Below, piece after piece: positions 16,204 to 25,619 of a DNA stretch of 64,000 bases. The stretch comes from Balneola sp. GTDB lineage: Bacteria; Bacteroidota; Rhodothermia; Balneolales; Balneolaceae. The stretch covers positions 1 to 64,000 of the forward strand of contig PBJO01000018.1 of the NCBI GenBank assembly GCA_002720745.1, written 5' to 3'. The notes under the pieces were generated by a model. The model was not told the DNA's origin and ran no database searches. It worked only from the letters and a program-made list of their open reading frames with translations. Within the stretch, counting starts at the first letter, position 1; each line of letters begins with the position of its first letter. The position numbers were made by a program, and so were the translations under genes.

Positions 16204-16219
16204 TTTAACCTAGGTTTAA
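16204..16219. promoter_or_regulatory. Candidate LacI-family operator palindrome
   Basis: TTTAACCTAGGTTTAA is a 16-bp inverted repeat with seven of eight pairs matching and a perfect core AACCTAGGTT. It lies between the dead transporter and the LacI-type gene. The position suits an operator for autoregulation and, formerly, for transporter control. It is inferred from symmetry and context only. Confidence 0.4.
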
Positions 16220-16292
16220 TAGGAATGAATGTGCAAACTAAGAAATACCATTATATCATTTAAATGTGTACATTCAACAGATTTTTATAAAT

Positions 16293-17300
16293 ATGAGAAT
16301 TACACTTAAACACATTGCGAATAAAACTGGATATTCTATTTCAACCGTATCTAGAGTATTAAATGGAACCAATAAAATTAGCTTGGATGTACAAAAAAGA
16401 ATCGTTCAAGTGGCCGAAGAATTGGAATATTCATTTAACAAAAATCAAATTCCAATGTATTCAAATGGTACCAAAGATATCGTTCTCATCTCGGAGTTAG
16501 CTCACGGTGAATTTTATGCTTCAGCCTACACCGGATACTTCAATGCTGCTGCAAAGTTAGAAGTGAACTTATCGCTGATTAGTGCTAATCAACACGAAAA
16601 GAGTCTTTTTGATATAATTACAGCACGGATTCAACATCAAGTAGATGGAATAGCACTCTTTGTGCCTACGATGGAGCATAAGGATTATAAAAAGCTTTTA
16701 GATGATCTTAATAAAACTCAAGTTTCCATTCCTATCATATCCAATGGCCTTATCGAAAACCCTATCCTACCAACTATTACCTTTGATGGTTATTCAGGAG
16801 GCTTTGTTGCCGCTGAGTCTTTTGATCAGCGTAACATGAAAAAAGTAGGAATCGTGAAAGGCCCCTCAGGAAAGGCAGAAAGTAGTTTTCGGGCTAATGG
16901 GTTTAAAGATTATTGCATGCACCATGATCTAGATGTGGTTTGGGAGGTGCAAGGAGATTTCACCTTTGAAAGTGGATTCAAATCTTTTGAAATTTTTCAA
17001 CACAGTAACCAGCAACCGCAGGGTATTTTCTTTAGCAATGATTTGATGGCAGCCGGCTTTAGCTTTGCGGCAACAAATGCAGGTTTACAAATTCCGCGTG
17101 ACGTTTCTATTGTTGGGTATGACAACTTACCTGTATGTTATCAACTCCAACCCAATCTAAGTTCAATAGAAACAGATTTTGAAGAACTTGGAAGGCTCAG
17201 TATCCAAACATTATTAGATATGATTGAAAGGAAGGACCAATTACGCTCTATCCTTAGCTTAGTACCTGTGACCCTAAATAAAAAAAATTCTACTAGATAG
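16293..17300 (+). CDS. LacI-family transcriptional regulator
   Basis: The N-terminal helix-turn-helix and hinge are clear: ITLKHIANKTGYSISTVSRV, then LNGTNKIS. The rest is a periplasmic-binding-protein-like effector domain with GIFFSNDLMAAGFSFA and VSIVGYDNLPVC, followed by LSSIETDFEELGRLS. I chose the ATG at 16293 (MRITLKH) over the GTG at 16266, because the family begins directly with the HTH. This gives 335 residues. The effector is presumably a sugar or sugar phosphate. Its neighbouring transporter target is a pseudogene, so its current regulon must lie elsewhere or it is itself on the way out. Confidence 0.9.
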   Translation: MRITLKHIANKTGYSISTVSRVLNGTNKISLDVQKRIVQVAEELEYSFNKNQIPMYSNGTKDIVLISELAHGEFYASAYTGYFNAAAKLEVNLSLISANQHEKSLFDIITARIQHQVDGIALFVPTMEHKDYKKLLDDLNKTQVSIPIISNGLIENPILPTITFDGYSGGFVAAESFDQRNMKKVGIVKGPSGKAESSFRANGFKDYCMHHDLDVVWEVQGDFTFESGFKSFEIFQHSNQQPQGIFFSNDLMAAGFSFAATNAGLQIPRDVSIVGYDNLPVCYQLQPNLSSIETDFEELGRLSIQTLLDMIERKDQLRSILSLVPVTLNKKNSTR

Positions 17301-17326
17301 AGAAAATTTCACATACTTTTAAAAAG

Positions 17327-18277
17327 CTATTCAGTCCGCTTTCTAATAACTGGCTGTCTATTGTGTATATGGTTTTTATTTATAAGCTCACCTAAAAAAC
17401 CGGTGGATAAGAATTGCACACCCAAAACCATTAACAAGATTCCAAGAAATAGTAAGGGACGATTTCCAATTCCTACGTTATAAAAAATTCGAATTCCTGC
17501 CATATAAAGATTAATTAAGGAACCAATACTCATTAATAAAACGCCAATTGTTCCAAAAAAATGCATGGGTTTCTGCAGGTATTTTTGAACAAAAAGGATA
17601 GTAATGAGGTCCAAAAATCCGTTAATAAATCGGGATAAACCAAATTTAGTTCTCCCATATTTTCTTGCTCTGTGCTGGACAATCTGCTCTGTAATACAGC
17701 AAAACCCTGCTCTTTTTGCCAATAGGGGTATATAACGATGTAATTCCCCATATAACTGAATATGTGCCACAACTTCTGCCCTATAAGCTTTCAAACCACA
17801 ATTAAAGTCATGTAAATGGATACCGGCAGCTCTTCGTGTAACCCAATTAAAAAATTTCGAAGGTATAGTTTTACTTATTGGATCAAATCGTTTTTTCTTC
17901 CAACCACTTACTAGATCATAACCTGAATCTAAACTACAGATCATTTGTTCAATTTCGGCGGGATCGTCTTGTAAATCAGCATCCATCGTAACAATATATT
18001 GCCCTTTCACCTCATTAAAACCTGCTTGTAAAGCATAACTCTTTCCTTGATTTACACCCAACGAAATACCCTTAATCTCGCTATTAACCCTAACCAATTG
18101 CTCAATGACATTCCAAGAACTATCAGTCGAACCATCATCCACAAAAATGAGTTCGAAGCTTCTAGTCGGCAGAGATTTTTTTATTTGATCAACTAGTTCG
18201 GGAAGCGATTCTTCTTCATTATAAAGAGGAACTACAATGCTAATTTCTAGAGTCTGGAATTCAGTAGTTGAGCTCAC
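17327..18277 (-). CDS. GT2 glycosyltransferase, polyprenyl-phosphate sugar type
   Basis: A 316-residue protein with a GT-A catalytic domain: SIVVPLYNEEESLPELV, FVDDGSTDSSW and VTMDADLQDDPAEIEQM carry the nucleotide-sugar and metal-binding Asp residues. GLKAYRAEV follows in the middle. Two transmembrane helices lie at about 235-300, as in ArnC, DPM1 and GtrB enzymes that load a sugar onto a polyprenyl phosphate. Translation probably begins at GTG (18277), because the nearby ATG is out of frame. It is transcribed convergently with the LacI gene and divergently from the MerR gene. The sugar is not predictable. Confidence 0.88.
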   Translation of the reverse strand: MSSTTEFQTLEISIVVPLYNEEESLPELVDQIKKSLPTRSFELIFVDDGSTDSSWNVIEQLVRVNSEIKGISLGVNQGKSYALQAGFNEVKGQYIVTMDADLQDDPAEIEQMICSLDSGYDLVSGWKKKRFDPISKTIPSKFFNWVTRRAAGIHLHDFNCGLKAYRAEVVAHIQLYGELHRYIPLLAKRAGFCCITEQIVQHRARKYGRTKFGLSRFINGFLDLITILFVQKYLQKPMHFFGTIGVLLMSIGSLINLYMAGIRIFYNVGIGNRPLLFLGILLMVLGVQFLSTGFLGELINKNHIHNRQPVIRKRTE

Positions 18278-18350
18278 ATCAAACGACTTTATTGTTTCTG
18301 AAATAAATAACGTACTTTTAATAAGATTTAAAATACACTTTATATAGGCT

Positions 18351-18683
18351 ATGAAAAAATTGTATTATTCGATGGGTGAGGTAAGTACTCTTACTAATTT
18401 ACCACCATATGTCTTAAGAAATTGGGAAAAAACATACCGAGAGCTTAAACCAAAAAAAAATACTGCGGGAAACCGTACCTTCACTGATAAAGATGTGGCT
18501 CTTATCTTCAAAATCAAAGAGTTAGTTGAAGACCAAAAATTTACTAGTGATGGAGTAAAAAAAGTCTTAAAAAATCCAGGCCTTACCCAAACTCAACAAA
18601 ATCAAACAGCTCTTAAACCCGAGATGCGTAGAGATTTGACAGAAGTGAGAAATTTCATGAATCAACTTCTTCAAAAACTTTAG
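18351..18683 (+). CDS. Small MerR-family transcriptional regulator
   Basis: A 110-residue protein with an N-terminal winged HTH: YYSMGEVSTLTNLPPYVLRN, then WEKTYRELKPKKNTAGNRTF. The pattern (WE...L.P.K...GNR.Y) is that of the MerR subgroup common in Bacteroidota. There are no Cys residues for metal sensing and almost no effector domain, so its input is unknown. Its 3' end overlaps the convergent ctaA gene by 29 bp. Confidence 0.85.
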   Translation: MKKLYYSMGEVSTLTNLPPYVLRNWEKTYRELKPKKNTAGNRTFTDKDVALIFKIKELVEDQKFTSDGVKKVLKNPGLTQTQQNQTALKPEMRRDLTEVRNFMNQLLQKL

Positions 18684-19626
18684 TTCGCTGGGATAGCATT
18701 AACACAAAAATAAAGATAAATGATAATAGAAAGGTGACCCCTACAAGATGAAGTACCTGCAAAACCCTTGGCATATCCAACCATTGAAGTCCTACCCCAA
18801 TTATAAATTGAGATAATACACCTATTGGGATAGCATAACCGAGTAACGTAAATCCTTTTAGACCGGCATTTGTTGTTCCCAATTGATATTTTGAAAATTT
18901 TAGGACTCGGTAAAAAAGTAATGCTATGGTAAAGATTAGCAGCCAAGAAAAACTCCTATGAACTTTATAAATTACTCCTGACTGCTCAATCCATAGACTT
19001 CGATCTATGATAACTATCCCTTCATTCACTAAATCAATTGCCTCGCGAACCTGAGTTCCAAGTATCATCTGTATAATACTTAATACTCCAACTATGATGC
19101 CTAACCGTAAAAATTGCTGTTTTGTTTTAATACTCATATGCAATTCAACAAAATCCTCTTTGGATTTAAAACTTGCATACAATAGAACCCCAACAATAAT
19201 CATAGCCAATAGCATATGTATAGTAATCATGCCTGAAGCTAGCCCAGAACGTACCACTTGCCCACCAAGCCACGCCTGAAATAGCACTAAAATCAAAGCT
19301 AATAAAGAAGAAAATGTGACACTAGGCTTAGATTTACGATATCTTAATGAGGTTAAAAAGTTAGCGGCGATAAGAAAGCCCACTAAAACCCCTATTAGCC
19401 TATTAATATATTCGGTCCAGGTTTTGAATGGATTGAAACTATATACATCAAAGCCAGGAGGAAGCTCAGATACATGAATTGGCGGGATCCATAAACCATA
19501 ACACTTAGGCCAGTCAGGGCAACCTAATCCAGCACCCGCAGCTCGAACAATTCCCCCCACCATAATTAAAAATAGAGTTGCTGCTATGGTGCTAAGGGCT
19601 GTTTTTTGATAGAGATTTAATTTCAT
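18655..19626 (-). CDS. ctaA: Heme A synthase (COX15/CtaA family)
   Basis: Polytopic membrane protein of 323 residues. It oxidises the C8 methyl of heme O to make heme A for cytochrome c oxidase. The N-terminal signature GGIVRAAGAGLGCPDWPKC is characteristic, and conserved heme-ligand histidines lie in TIHMLLAMIIVG, KVHRSFSWLL and VLHLVGVTF. It is divergent from ctaB across a 106-bp gap, so the two successive steps of heme A synthesis share one regulatory region. The 3' end overlaps the MerR gene. Confidence 0.93.
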   Translation of the reverse strand: MKLNLYQKTALSTIAATLFLIMVGGIVRAAGAGLGCPDWPKCYGLWIPPIHVSELPPGFDVYSFNPFKTWTEYINRLIGVLVGFLIAANFLTSLRYRKSKPSVTFSSLLALILVLFQAWLGGQVVRSGLASGMITIHMLLAMIIVGVLLYASFKSKEDFVELHMSIKTKQQFLRLGIIVGVLSIIQMILGTQVREAIDLVNEGIVIIDRSLWIEQSGVIYKVHRSFSWLLIFTIALLFYRVLKFSKYQLGTTNAGLKGFTLLGYAIPIGVLSQFIIGVGLQWLDMPRVLQVLHLVGVTFLLSFIFIFVLMLSQRTKVFEEVDS

Positions 19627-19732
19627 ATCTATAAGGTTCTTTTTACCTACAATTAAATCGATTATTCGTTATTTTTATCCTTTAAAATTACACTTATGAA
19701 CGCATATTTGCTCGAATATCATCGAAAATAAG

Positions 19733-20626
19733 TTGTCCCTCTATAACAGCCTTCGTGCTAAGCTTTCCGATTACTACATACTGACTAAGCCCGTAATCAC
19801 ACTCTCCGTGCTTATAAGCATGCTAATGGGTTTTTTAATGGCTAGTATCGTGACTATGGGCTCTGTTGATTGGGTATTAATGATTCATGCAATCATAGGT
19901 ACCTATTTCATTGCAGCAGGCACTGCCGCACATAACCAATTCCTAGAAATAGATCTAGACGGGTTAATGAACAGAACCAAAACTCGGCCTTTGCCGACTC
20001 AGCGAATTTCAGCACATAAAGGAAAATTATTCTCTGTAAGTTTAATCATGATTGGTTTAGTATATTTAATATGGTTTACGAATCCCATAGCCGCAACTGT
20101 CTCTTTATCAACTACCCTAATTTATTTAGTGTTATACACCCCAATGAAGCAAAAAACAGCATTTAATATAGTAATTGGGGCTATACCTGGGGCTTTACCT
20201 CCTGTTGGAGGATGGGCTACGGTGACAGGATATATTATCGATCCAGGCATGTGGATATTATTTGCTGTCGTATTTTTCTGGCAAATACCTCATGTTATGG
20301 CTATAGCTTGGGTATATAAAGACGACTACTCTGTAGCGGGTTTTAAGATGCTGCCAAAAGGTGACCATAATGGACAAAAAACCTCTATTTATGCCCTTTT
20401 CTGCATACTAATTTTGTTTGCTGTGAATTATTCTCTATACGCTCTTGGTCTGGCTCATACCTTATTTTTGATAAGTAGCATTCTAATCGGTCTATTTTTT
20501 CTTTTTTTTGGTTTACGTTTTATCCAATCACGATCATATAAAACAGCACGAGCACTCATGTTCGCTTCAATAGCATATTTACCTCTTATTTGGCTTGCTT
20601 TGAGTATTGATATTTTAATTAACTAA
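19733..20626 (+). CDS. ctaB: Protoheme IX farnesyltransferase (heme O synthase)
   Basis: UbiA-family membrane prenyltransferase of 297 residues that attaches farnesyl to heme B. The first Asp-rich motif, within NQFLEIDLDGLMNRTKTRPL, is canonical, and the second region YKDDYSVAGFKMLP is present. The frame has no ATG near the start. TTG at 19733 gives MSLYNSLRAKLSDYYILTKP, which fits the family. An out-of-frame 11-codon ORF begins at ATG 19696 and ends at the base pair before this TTG, so translational coupling from a tiny leader is possible. It pairs functionally with the divergent ctaA. Confidence 0.93.
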   Translation: MSLYNSLRAKLSDYYILTKPVITLSVLISMLMGFLMASIVTMGSVDWVLMIHAIIGTYFIAAGTAAHNQFLEIDLDGLMNRTKTRPLPTQRISAHKGKLFSVSLIMIGLVYLIWFTNPIAATVSLSTTLIYLVLYTPMKQKTAFNIVIGAIPGALPPVGGWATVTGYIIDPGMWILFAVVFFWQIPHVMAIAWVYKDDYSVAGFKMLPKGDHNGQKTSIYALFCILILFAVNYSLYALGLAHTLFLISSILIGLFFLFFGLRFIQSRSYKTARALMFASIAYLPLIWLALSIDILIN

Positions 20627-20643
20627 TCCAAAAAAGCTAATCC

Positions 20644-21468
20644 ATGCATTACTATAAGGTTCGTGATATTGCTAATACACTAAAGGATAGTTTCAACTAT
20701 CTAAGTACAAATGGCAAAAATTTGCTGAAAATTTGGGTGTTATTTGCTGCACCCCTCATCCTTCTACATTATTTTTTGCTTTCTAAACTCCCAATTGCAA
20801 ATATTTTGGAGCAAATTGAGTCAGAAATATTGCTAGGATTCAATGGCTTGGATGCTATTGATACTATGATGGGACCATTATATCCTTTGGTTATTATCAC
20901 AGCTATTATAAGTCAGGCGACTTCAATTGTAATCATTCTTGAACATATAAAATGCACAAAGGATTCAGTACCCATAAACCCAGAGGATATATCCTCATTA
21001 TTGCCAAAAATTCTAGGAATTAGTATTCTTTATTTTATCATTTCTTTAATTTTAGGTCTTTCGTTACTCTTCTTTTTCATCCCATTTTTATTTATGGGAA
21101 CCAAGCTGGCAGTCACCTTTCAAAGCTATATTATTGGAGAAAAATCTCTAATAGATAGCTTAGTTCAAAGCTGGAATATAACAACCTATCAAGCTTGGCC
21201 TACCTTCGGGCTTTTAATTATTTTAATTCTTATCACTATTACGATTAGTTCGTTGATTCAAATACCTAGTGAATTCATCCGTATGGGTTTAGAAGGGGCT
21301 GCTTGGATGGGCAGTGATCTAGGTGAGTTCATATTTACACTCATCAACGGTTTATTCACCGTTTTAACTGCACTTACGACCATAATTTTTCAAACGGTCT
21401 TGAGTTTTCATTTTTTTAATCTAAGCACTAGACACTCTAGCGATATCTCAACTATGAAAACTCAATAA
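20644..21468 (+). CDS. Multi-pass membrane protein of unknown function
   Basis: A 274-residue hydrophobic protein with about six predicted transmembrane segments and no motif that I recognise. The general pattern, including a central FMGTKLAVTFQSYIIGEKSL, resembles the DUF7544/glycerophosphodiester-phosphodiesterase membrane-domain type found in many Bacteroidota, but this is not firm. It starts 17 bp after ctaB and is likely co-transcribed. Confidence 0.6.
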   Translation: MHYYKVRDIANTLKDSFNYLSTNGKNLLKIWVLFAAPLILLHYFLLSKLPIANILEQIESEILLGFNGLDAIDTMMGPLYPLVIITAIISQATSIVIILEHIKCTKDSVPINPEDISSLLPKILGISILYFIISLILGLSLLFFFIPFLFMGTKLAVTFQSYIIGEKSLIDSLVQSWNITTYQAWPTFGLLIILILITITISSLIQIPSEFIRMGLEGAAWMGSDLGEFIFTLINGLFTVLTALTTIIFQTVLSFHFFNLSTRHSSDISTMKTQ

Positions 21469-21576
21469 TATATATAAATGTTGAATTCTTTCACTTCTGC
21501 TGAGTGAAAGCAGTACAAATACTAGCAACTTGGGAAAAAAGTCAGATAAATACTGACCTGTTGATATAAAAGCTAA

Positions 21577-24015
21577 TTAAAACAATGGTGGAAATGCGTT
21601 GGGATTAATTTCTTGCATAATTCGGTAGGCTGCATTAAAGATATCCTCAGCATTAGGTTTACTAAAATAATCCCCATCTGAAGAGTATGCAGGACGATGG
21701 GCTTTGGCTGATAGGCAAACTGGGGCCGCATCCAACAAATAAAATCCTTTTTGTTGCTGTAATACATTTTGGAGTATGTAAGCCGAGGCTCCACCAGGCA
21801 CATCTTCATCGACAATAAGAAGTTTATTGGTCTTACTTAGTGACGCTCGAATGAGCCCGTTTAGGTCAAATGGAAGCAAAGTTCGAAGATCAATTAAATC
21901 TACTCCAATTCCAATATTTTCCAAGTCGAAAACAACGCTTTTAGCAATATTTAATGTTGATCCATAAGATATTAAGGTTAAATCATCTCCTTCGTTAAGC
22001 AGGCACGGTACACCTAAAGGTATAGTAAATTCACCAAGATTGTTCGGTAAGTCTTCTTTTAATCGGTATCCATTTAGTGGCTCAACCATTATAGCAGGAT
22101 CATCACCTTGAAGTAAGGTGTTATACATTCCAGCTGCTTCTGTTAAATTTCTAGGCACGCACAGGTGAACCCCGCGTAGACTCCCTAACAATGTAGACAT
22201 AGGAGACCCTGAGTGCCAAATTCCCTCTAATCGGTGACCTCGAGTTCTAATAATAACGGGAGAAGCTTGCCCACCTTTGGTCCTGTATCTCAGGCTGGCT
22301 AAATCATCAGATAATACAAATAAGGCATAATAAATATAATCGAGATATTGAATTTCAGGGATAGGACGAAGTCCTCGAATAGCCATTCCAATACCTTGAC
22401 CAATAATCGTTGCTTCTCGAATTCCTGAATCCATTACCCGTGATTCACCAAATTCTTCCTGTAATCCCTCGAGTCCCTTATTAACATCACCTAGCGCACC
22501 TACATCTTCACCAAAGGTAAAAAGTTCAGGGTATTTTTTAAAAAGTACTCTAAAGTTATCTCTGATTACAATGCGGCCATCTACCTTGGTAGGTTTTATA
22601 TCGTAGCTGGGAGAAATGGATTTTACTAATAAAGGAGAATAAGGCGTCTGGCTATACAAGTGGGAATGATAACGATCTTGAGTAGTTATTCTCAGGTCTT
22701 CTAACCATTCAATCAACTGTTTCTTCGACTTTGATTCATAAAAACCCACACTACGTAAAGCCTTATGAATACTCGATACAATATCTTTTCGAATTGGATT
22801 TGGAGTGGATTTTAAGCGCTGCATAATATCATCAATAGATGCAGACACATCGGTTTTTATATTCGGTAATTCCTCCTTCAAAGCAAGCAATAGGCTAAGG
22901 ATATAATCACGTTCCTTTTTTATTGGGCCTATGTACTGCTGCCATGCTAATTGCTTCGCTGCTAACACCTCTCCTTGAGCCTCAGACTCTAAAGATTCGA
23001 GCTCAGATTCAGTTGCAATTTTTTTAGCTAAAATCCATTTCTTAAACTGTTGGAGACAACAATAATCATTTTCCCATTCAAGGCGCTCTTTGCTTTTATA
23101 TCTCTCGTGAGAGCCTGAACTAGAATGCCCCAAAGGCTGAGTAAGCTCTTCCACGTGTATTATTACGGGGATATGCTCGGTTCGAGCAAGTTCAGTTGCT
23201 CTTGCGTAGATCGTTATTAAATCCTCATAATCCCATCCTTTAACCTTTAGTATTTCTACCCCATTGGAAGATTTATCCCGTTGTAATCCACTTAAGGCTT
23301 CCGAAATACTTTCTTTTGTGGTTTGAAACTTTTTAGGAACACTTATACCATATCCATCGTCCCAAACAGAAATAACAGCAGGTGCTTGTATGACCCCAAG
23401 AGTATTCATTGTTTCCCAAAAAACACCTTGAGACGTACTTGCATCGCCTATAGTTCCAAAAACAACTTCATTACCATTGTCGGAAAATTTCTTCCACTTA
23501 CCAGATTGAAGTTTTTTATGACTTCGATAAATCTTCGAAGCCTGAGCTAGTCCAGCAATACGAGCCATTTGCCCAGCTGTAGGAGAAATCCCAGATACAG
23601 AATTCTTTCTTTTCACCTGATCTACCCAATTCCCAGTTTTATTTAATAGTCGTGAACCAAAATGAGAATTCATCTGTCTTCCTGCCGAAAATGGATCAGC
23701 CTGCACATCGGGATGGGCATATAATTGCGCAAAATACTGTGTTAATGAGGCTTCTCCAATTGCAAACATAAAGGTTTGGTCACGGTAATACCCGCTTCGG
23801 AAATCACCATTTTGAAAAACCTTTGCCATTGCTAACTGTGGTAACTCCTTTCCATCCCCAAATATCCCAAATTTAGCCTTTCCCGAAAGAACTTCCTTCC
23901 TACCTAAAATGGATGCATGTCTGCTAAGCCACCCCAAGAGGTAATCTTTTAGGATATCCTCTTTCCTTTCTTTGGAAAAACGGGTTTGCTTTTTTTTAGT
24001 TGAAACTTCAGACAT
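21577..24015 (-). CDS. Fused alpha-beta E1 component of a 2-oxoacid dehydrogenase
   Basis: An 812-residue ThDP enzyme that combines both E1 subunits in one chain. The alpha half (about 1-390) has the ThDP/Mg motif starting at GDASTSQGVFWE and the region WDDGYGISVP. The beta half (about 470-812) has FGEDVGALGDVNKGLEGLQ, REATIIGQGIGMA, a transketolase C-terminal-type DLRTLLPFD and the EDVPGGASA region. Single-chain E1 proteins of this layout in Bacteroidota are generally annotated as branched-chain or 2-oxoisovalerate dehydrogenases. The substrate could also be pyruvate. No E2 or E3 gene is adjacent. It is transcribed alone, away from the upstream fumC on the same strand. Confidence 0.88.
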   Translation of the reverse strand: MSEVSTKKKQTRFSKERKEDILKDYLLGWLSRHASILGRKEVLSGKAKFGIFGDGKELPQLAMAKVFQNGDFRSGYYRDQTFMFAIGEASLTQYFAQLYAHPDVQADPFSAGRQMNSHFGSRLLNKTGNWVDQVKRKNSVSGISPTAGQMARIAGLAQASKIYRSHKKLQSGKWKKFSDNGNEVVFGTIGDASTSQGVFWETMNTLGVIQAPAVISVWDDGYGISVPKKFQTTKESISEALSGLQRDKSSNGVEILKVKGWDYEDLITIYARATELARTEHIPVIIHVEELTQPLGHSSSGSHERYKSKERLEWENDYCCLQQFKKWILAKKIATESELESLESEAQGEVLAAKQLAWQQYIGPIKKERDYILSLLLALKEELPNIKTDVSASIDDIMQRLKSTPNPIRKDIVSSIHKALRSVGFYESKSKKQLIEWLEDLRITTQDRYHSHLYSQTPYSPLLVKSISPSYDIKPTKVDGRIVIRDNFRVLFKKYPELFTFGEDVGALGDVNKGLEGLQEEFGESRVMDSGIREATIIGQGIGMAIRGLRPIPEIQYLDYIYYALFVLSDDLASLRYRTKGGQASPVIIRTRGHRLEGIWHSGSPMSTLLGSLRGVHLCVPRNLTEAAGMYNTLLQGDDPAIMVEPLNGYRLKEDLPNNLGEFTIPLGVPCLLNEGDDLTLISYGSTLNIAKSVVFDLENIGIGVDLIDLRTLLPFDLNGLIRASLSKTNKLLIVDEDVPGGASAYILQNVLQQQKGFYLLDAAPVCLSAKAHRPAYSSDGDYFSKPNAEDIFNAAYRIMQEINPNAFPPLF

Positions 24016-24175
24016 TTCTATTAGATAGTAATACGCAAAATTATAAAAATTTACTCATATGAACTTATTAATATAATGCACTGAAACCTCCAAAAAAAGT
24101 ATTTCAAGCCACTACTTTGTAAAGGCTTTACTAAAAGTAACTTAGCTTTTCAATAAAATAATGAATACTATAAAG

Positions 24176-25561
24176 TTACTCAGTAAAACCACCCTGAGTC
24201 ATTTTCATTGGATTTAAAGCCGTATTCAAGTCCTTATCAGATAGATTCGTCATTTCCTTAGCTACATCTCTCAAAGCACGACCCTCCTCATATGCTTTTT
24301 TGGCAATTTTAGCAGCTAAATCATATCCAATAATAGGATTGAGGGCAGTTATTAGTACTGGATTTTTACCTAATTTTTCAGAAATAATATCTTCCCGAAT
24401 AGTTAATTTAGATACTGATCTATCGGCCAAGTTGTTTGCAGCATTTGCCAGTAACTCGATCGATTCTAAAAGGTTATGAGCCACTACCGGTAGCATCACA
24501 TTGAGCTCAAAGTTTCCTGATTGACCCGCCAGAGATACAGTGAGGTCATTACCTATAACCTGTGCACATACCATAGATACAGATTCTTCAATAACTGGAT
24601 TTACTTTGCCTGGCATAATGGAAGAGCCTGGCTGTAGAGTGGCCAGGCGAATTTCCCCTAATCCACTGTTAGGTCCAGAATTCATCCAACGTAAATCATT
24701 CGCAATTTTCATCATTCCGACTGCAACTGTTTTTATTTGAGCACTCATTTCTACAGGAGCGTCTACCGTTGCCTGTGCCTCGAAATGATTTTCAGCTTCT
24801 ATAAATGAAACCCCTGTTTGCTTGGAAACATTTTTCGCAAATTCAGATGCAAAATCTGGATGAGTATTTATTCCTGTACCTACAGCCGTTCCACCTTGCG
24901 GTAACTCCGATAAACGCACCATTGCATCCTGAATACGATCTACTCCTAGTCGAAGTTGTCTGGCGTAGCCACCAAATTGCTGAGCAATAGTGATCGGCAT
25001 TGCATCCATTAAATGAGTCCTTCCAGTTTTTACCACATGCTTATATTCAGAGCCCTTTTGATCAAAAGTGAAGGCTAAATGTTTTAATGCAGGGATAAAC
25101 TTTTCCTTCAACTCAATAACTGCTGAAATTCTAATAGCTGTTGGTATTACATCATTTGAACTTTGACCAAAATTTACATGATCATTAGGATGAACAGGGG
25201 TTTTTAAATTAGGAAAAGACTCGTTAGCCAACCTAGCCACAACCTCATTGGCGTTCATATTGCTTGAAGTCCCCGAACCTGTTTGAAATATATCTACAAC
25301 GAACTCTTTATCATGATTACCATCAATAATTTCTTGAGCAGCGCCCTGAATAGCTTTATATATCTCTTGATCTAATAATCCCAATTCAAAATTTGCTTGT
25401 GCTGCATTTTTTTTGATAATACCTAAAGCTTTTATAAATGCCCTAGTAAATCGAATCCCACTAATGGGGAAATTATAGTGCGCTCTTTGTGTTTGTGCTC
25501 CAAATTTAGCGTTTTCAGGGACCTTAACTTCCCCCATAGAATCTTTTTCTATTCGATACAT
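24176..25561 (-). CDS. fumC: Class II fumarate hydratase
   Basis: A 461-residue tetrameric TCA-cycle enzyme that interconverts fumarate and malate. The superfamily signature GSSIMPGKVNPV is intact, and GSGTSSNMNANEV, HVNFGQSSNDVIPTA and KTGRTHLMDAMPIT mark the other active-site segments. Length is typical of oxygen-stable FumC. It starts 58 bp after the GNAT-like gene on the same strand and may be read from that unit, although no functional link is apparent. Confidence 0.95.
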   Translation of the reverse strand: MYRIEKDSMGEVKVPENAKFGAQTQRAHYNFPISGIRFTRAFIKALGIIKKNAAQANFELGLLDQEIYKAIQGAAQEIIDGNHDKEFVVDIFQTGSGTSSNMNANEVVARLANESFPNLKTPVHPNDHVNFGQSSNDVIPTAIRISAVIELKEKFIPALKHLAFTFDQKGSEYKHVVKTGRTHLMDAMPITIAQQFGGYARQLRLGVDRIQDAMVRLSELPQGGTAVGTGINTHPDFASEFAKNVSKQTGVSFIEAENHFEAQATVDAPVEMSAQIKTVAVGMMKIANDLRWMNSGPNSGLGEIRLATLQPGSSIMPGKVNPVIEESVSMVCAQVIGNDLTVSLAGQSGNFELNVMLPVVAHNLLESIELLANAANNLADRSVSKLTIREDIISEKLGKNPVLITALNPIIGYDLAAKIAKKAYEEGRALRDVAKEMTNLSDKDLNTALNPMKMTQGGFTE

Positions 25562-25619
25562 GATTTTTTTTCTTGAATGATGTTATACCTCATCCGATGA
25601 ATGAAGTCGTTATCAGTTA

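Noticed and set aside
24090-24135. Short AAGCC/GGCTT inverted repeat between fumC and the E1 gene
   Set aside because: Five-base arms, a long loop and no T tract; likely chance.
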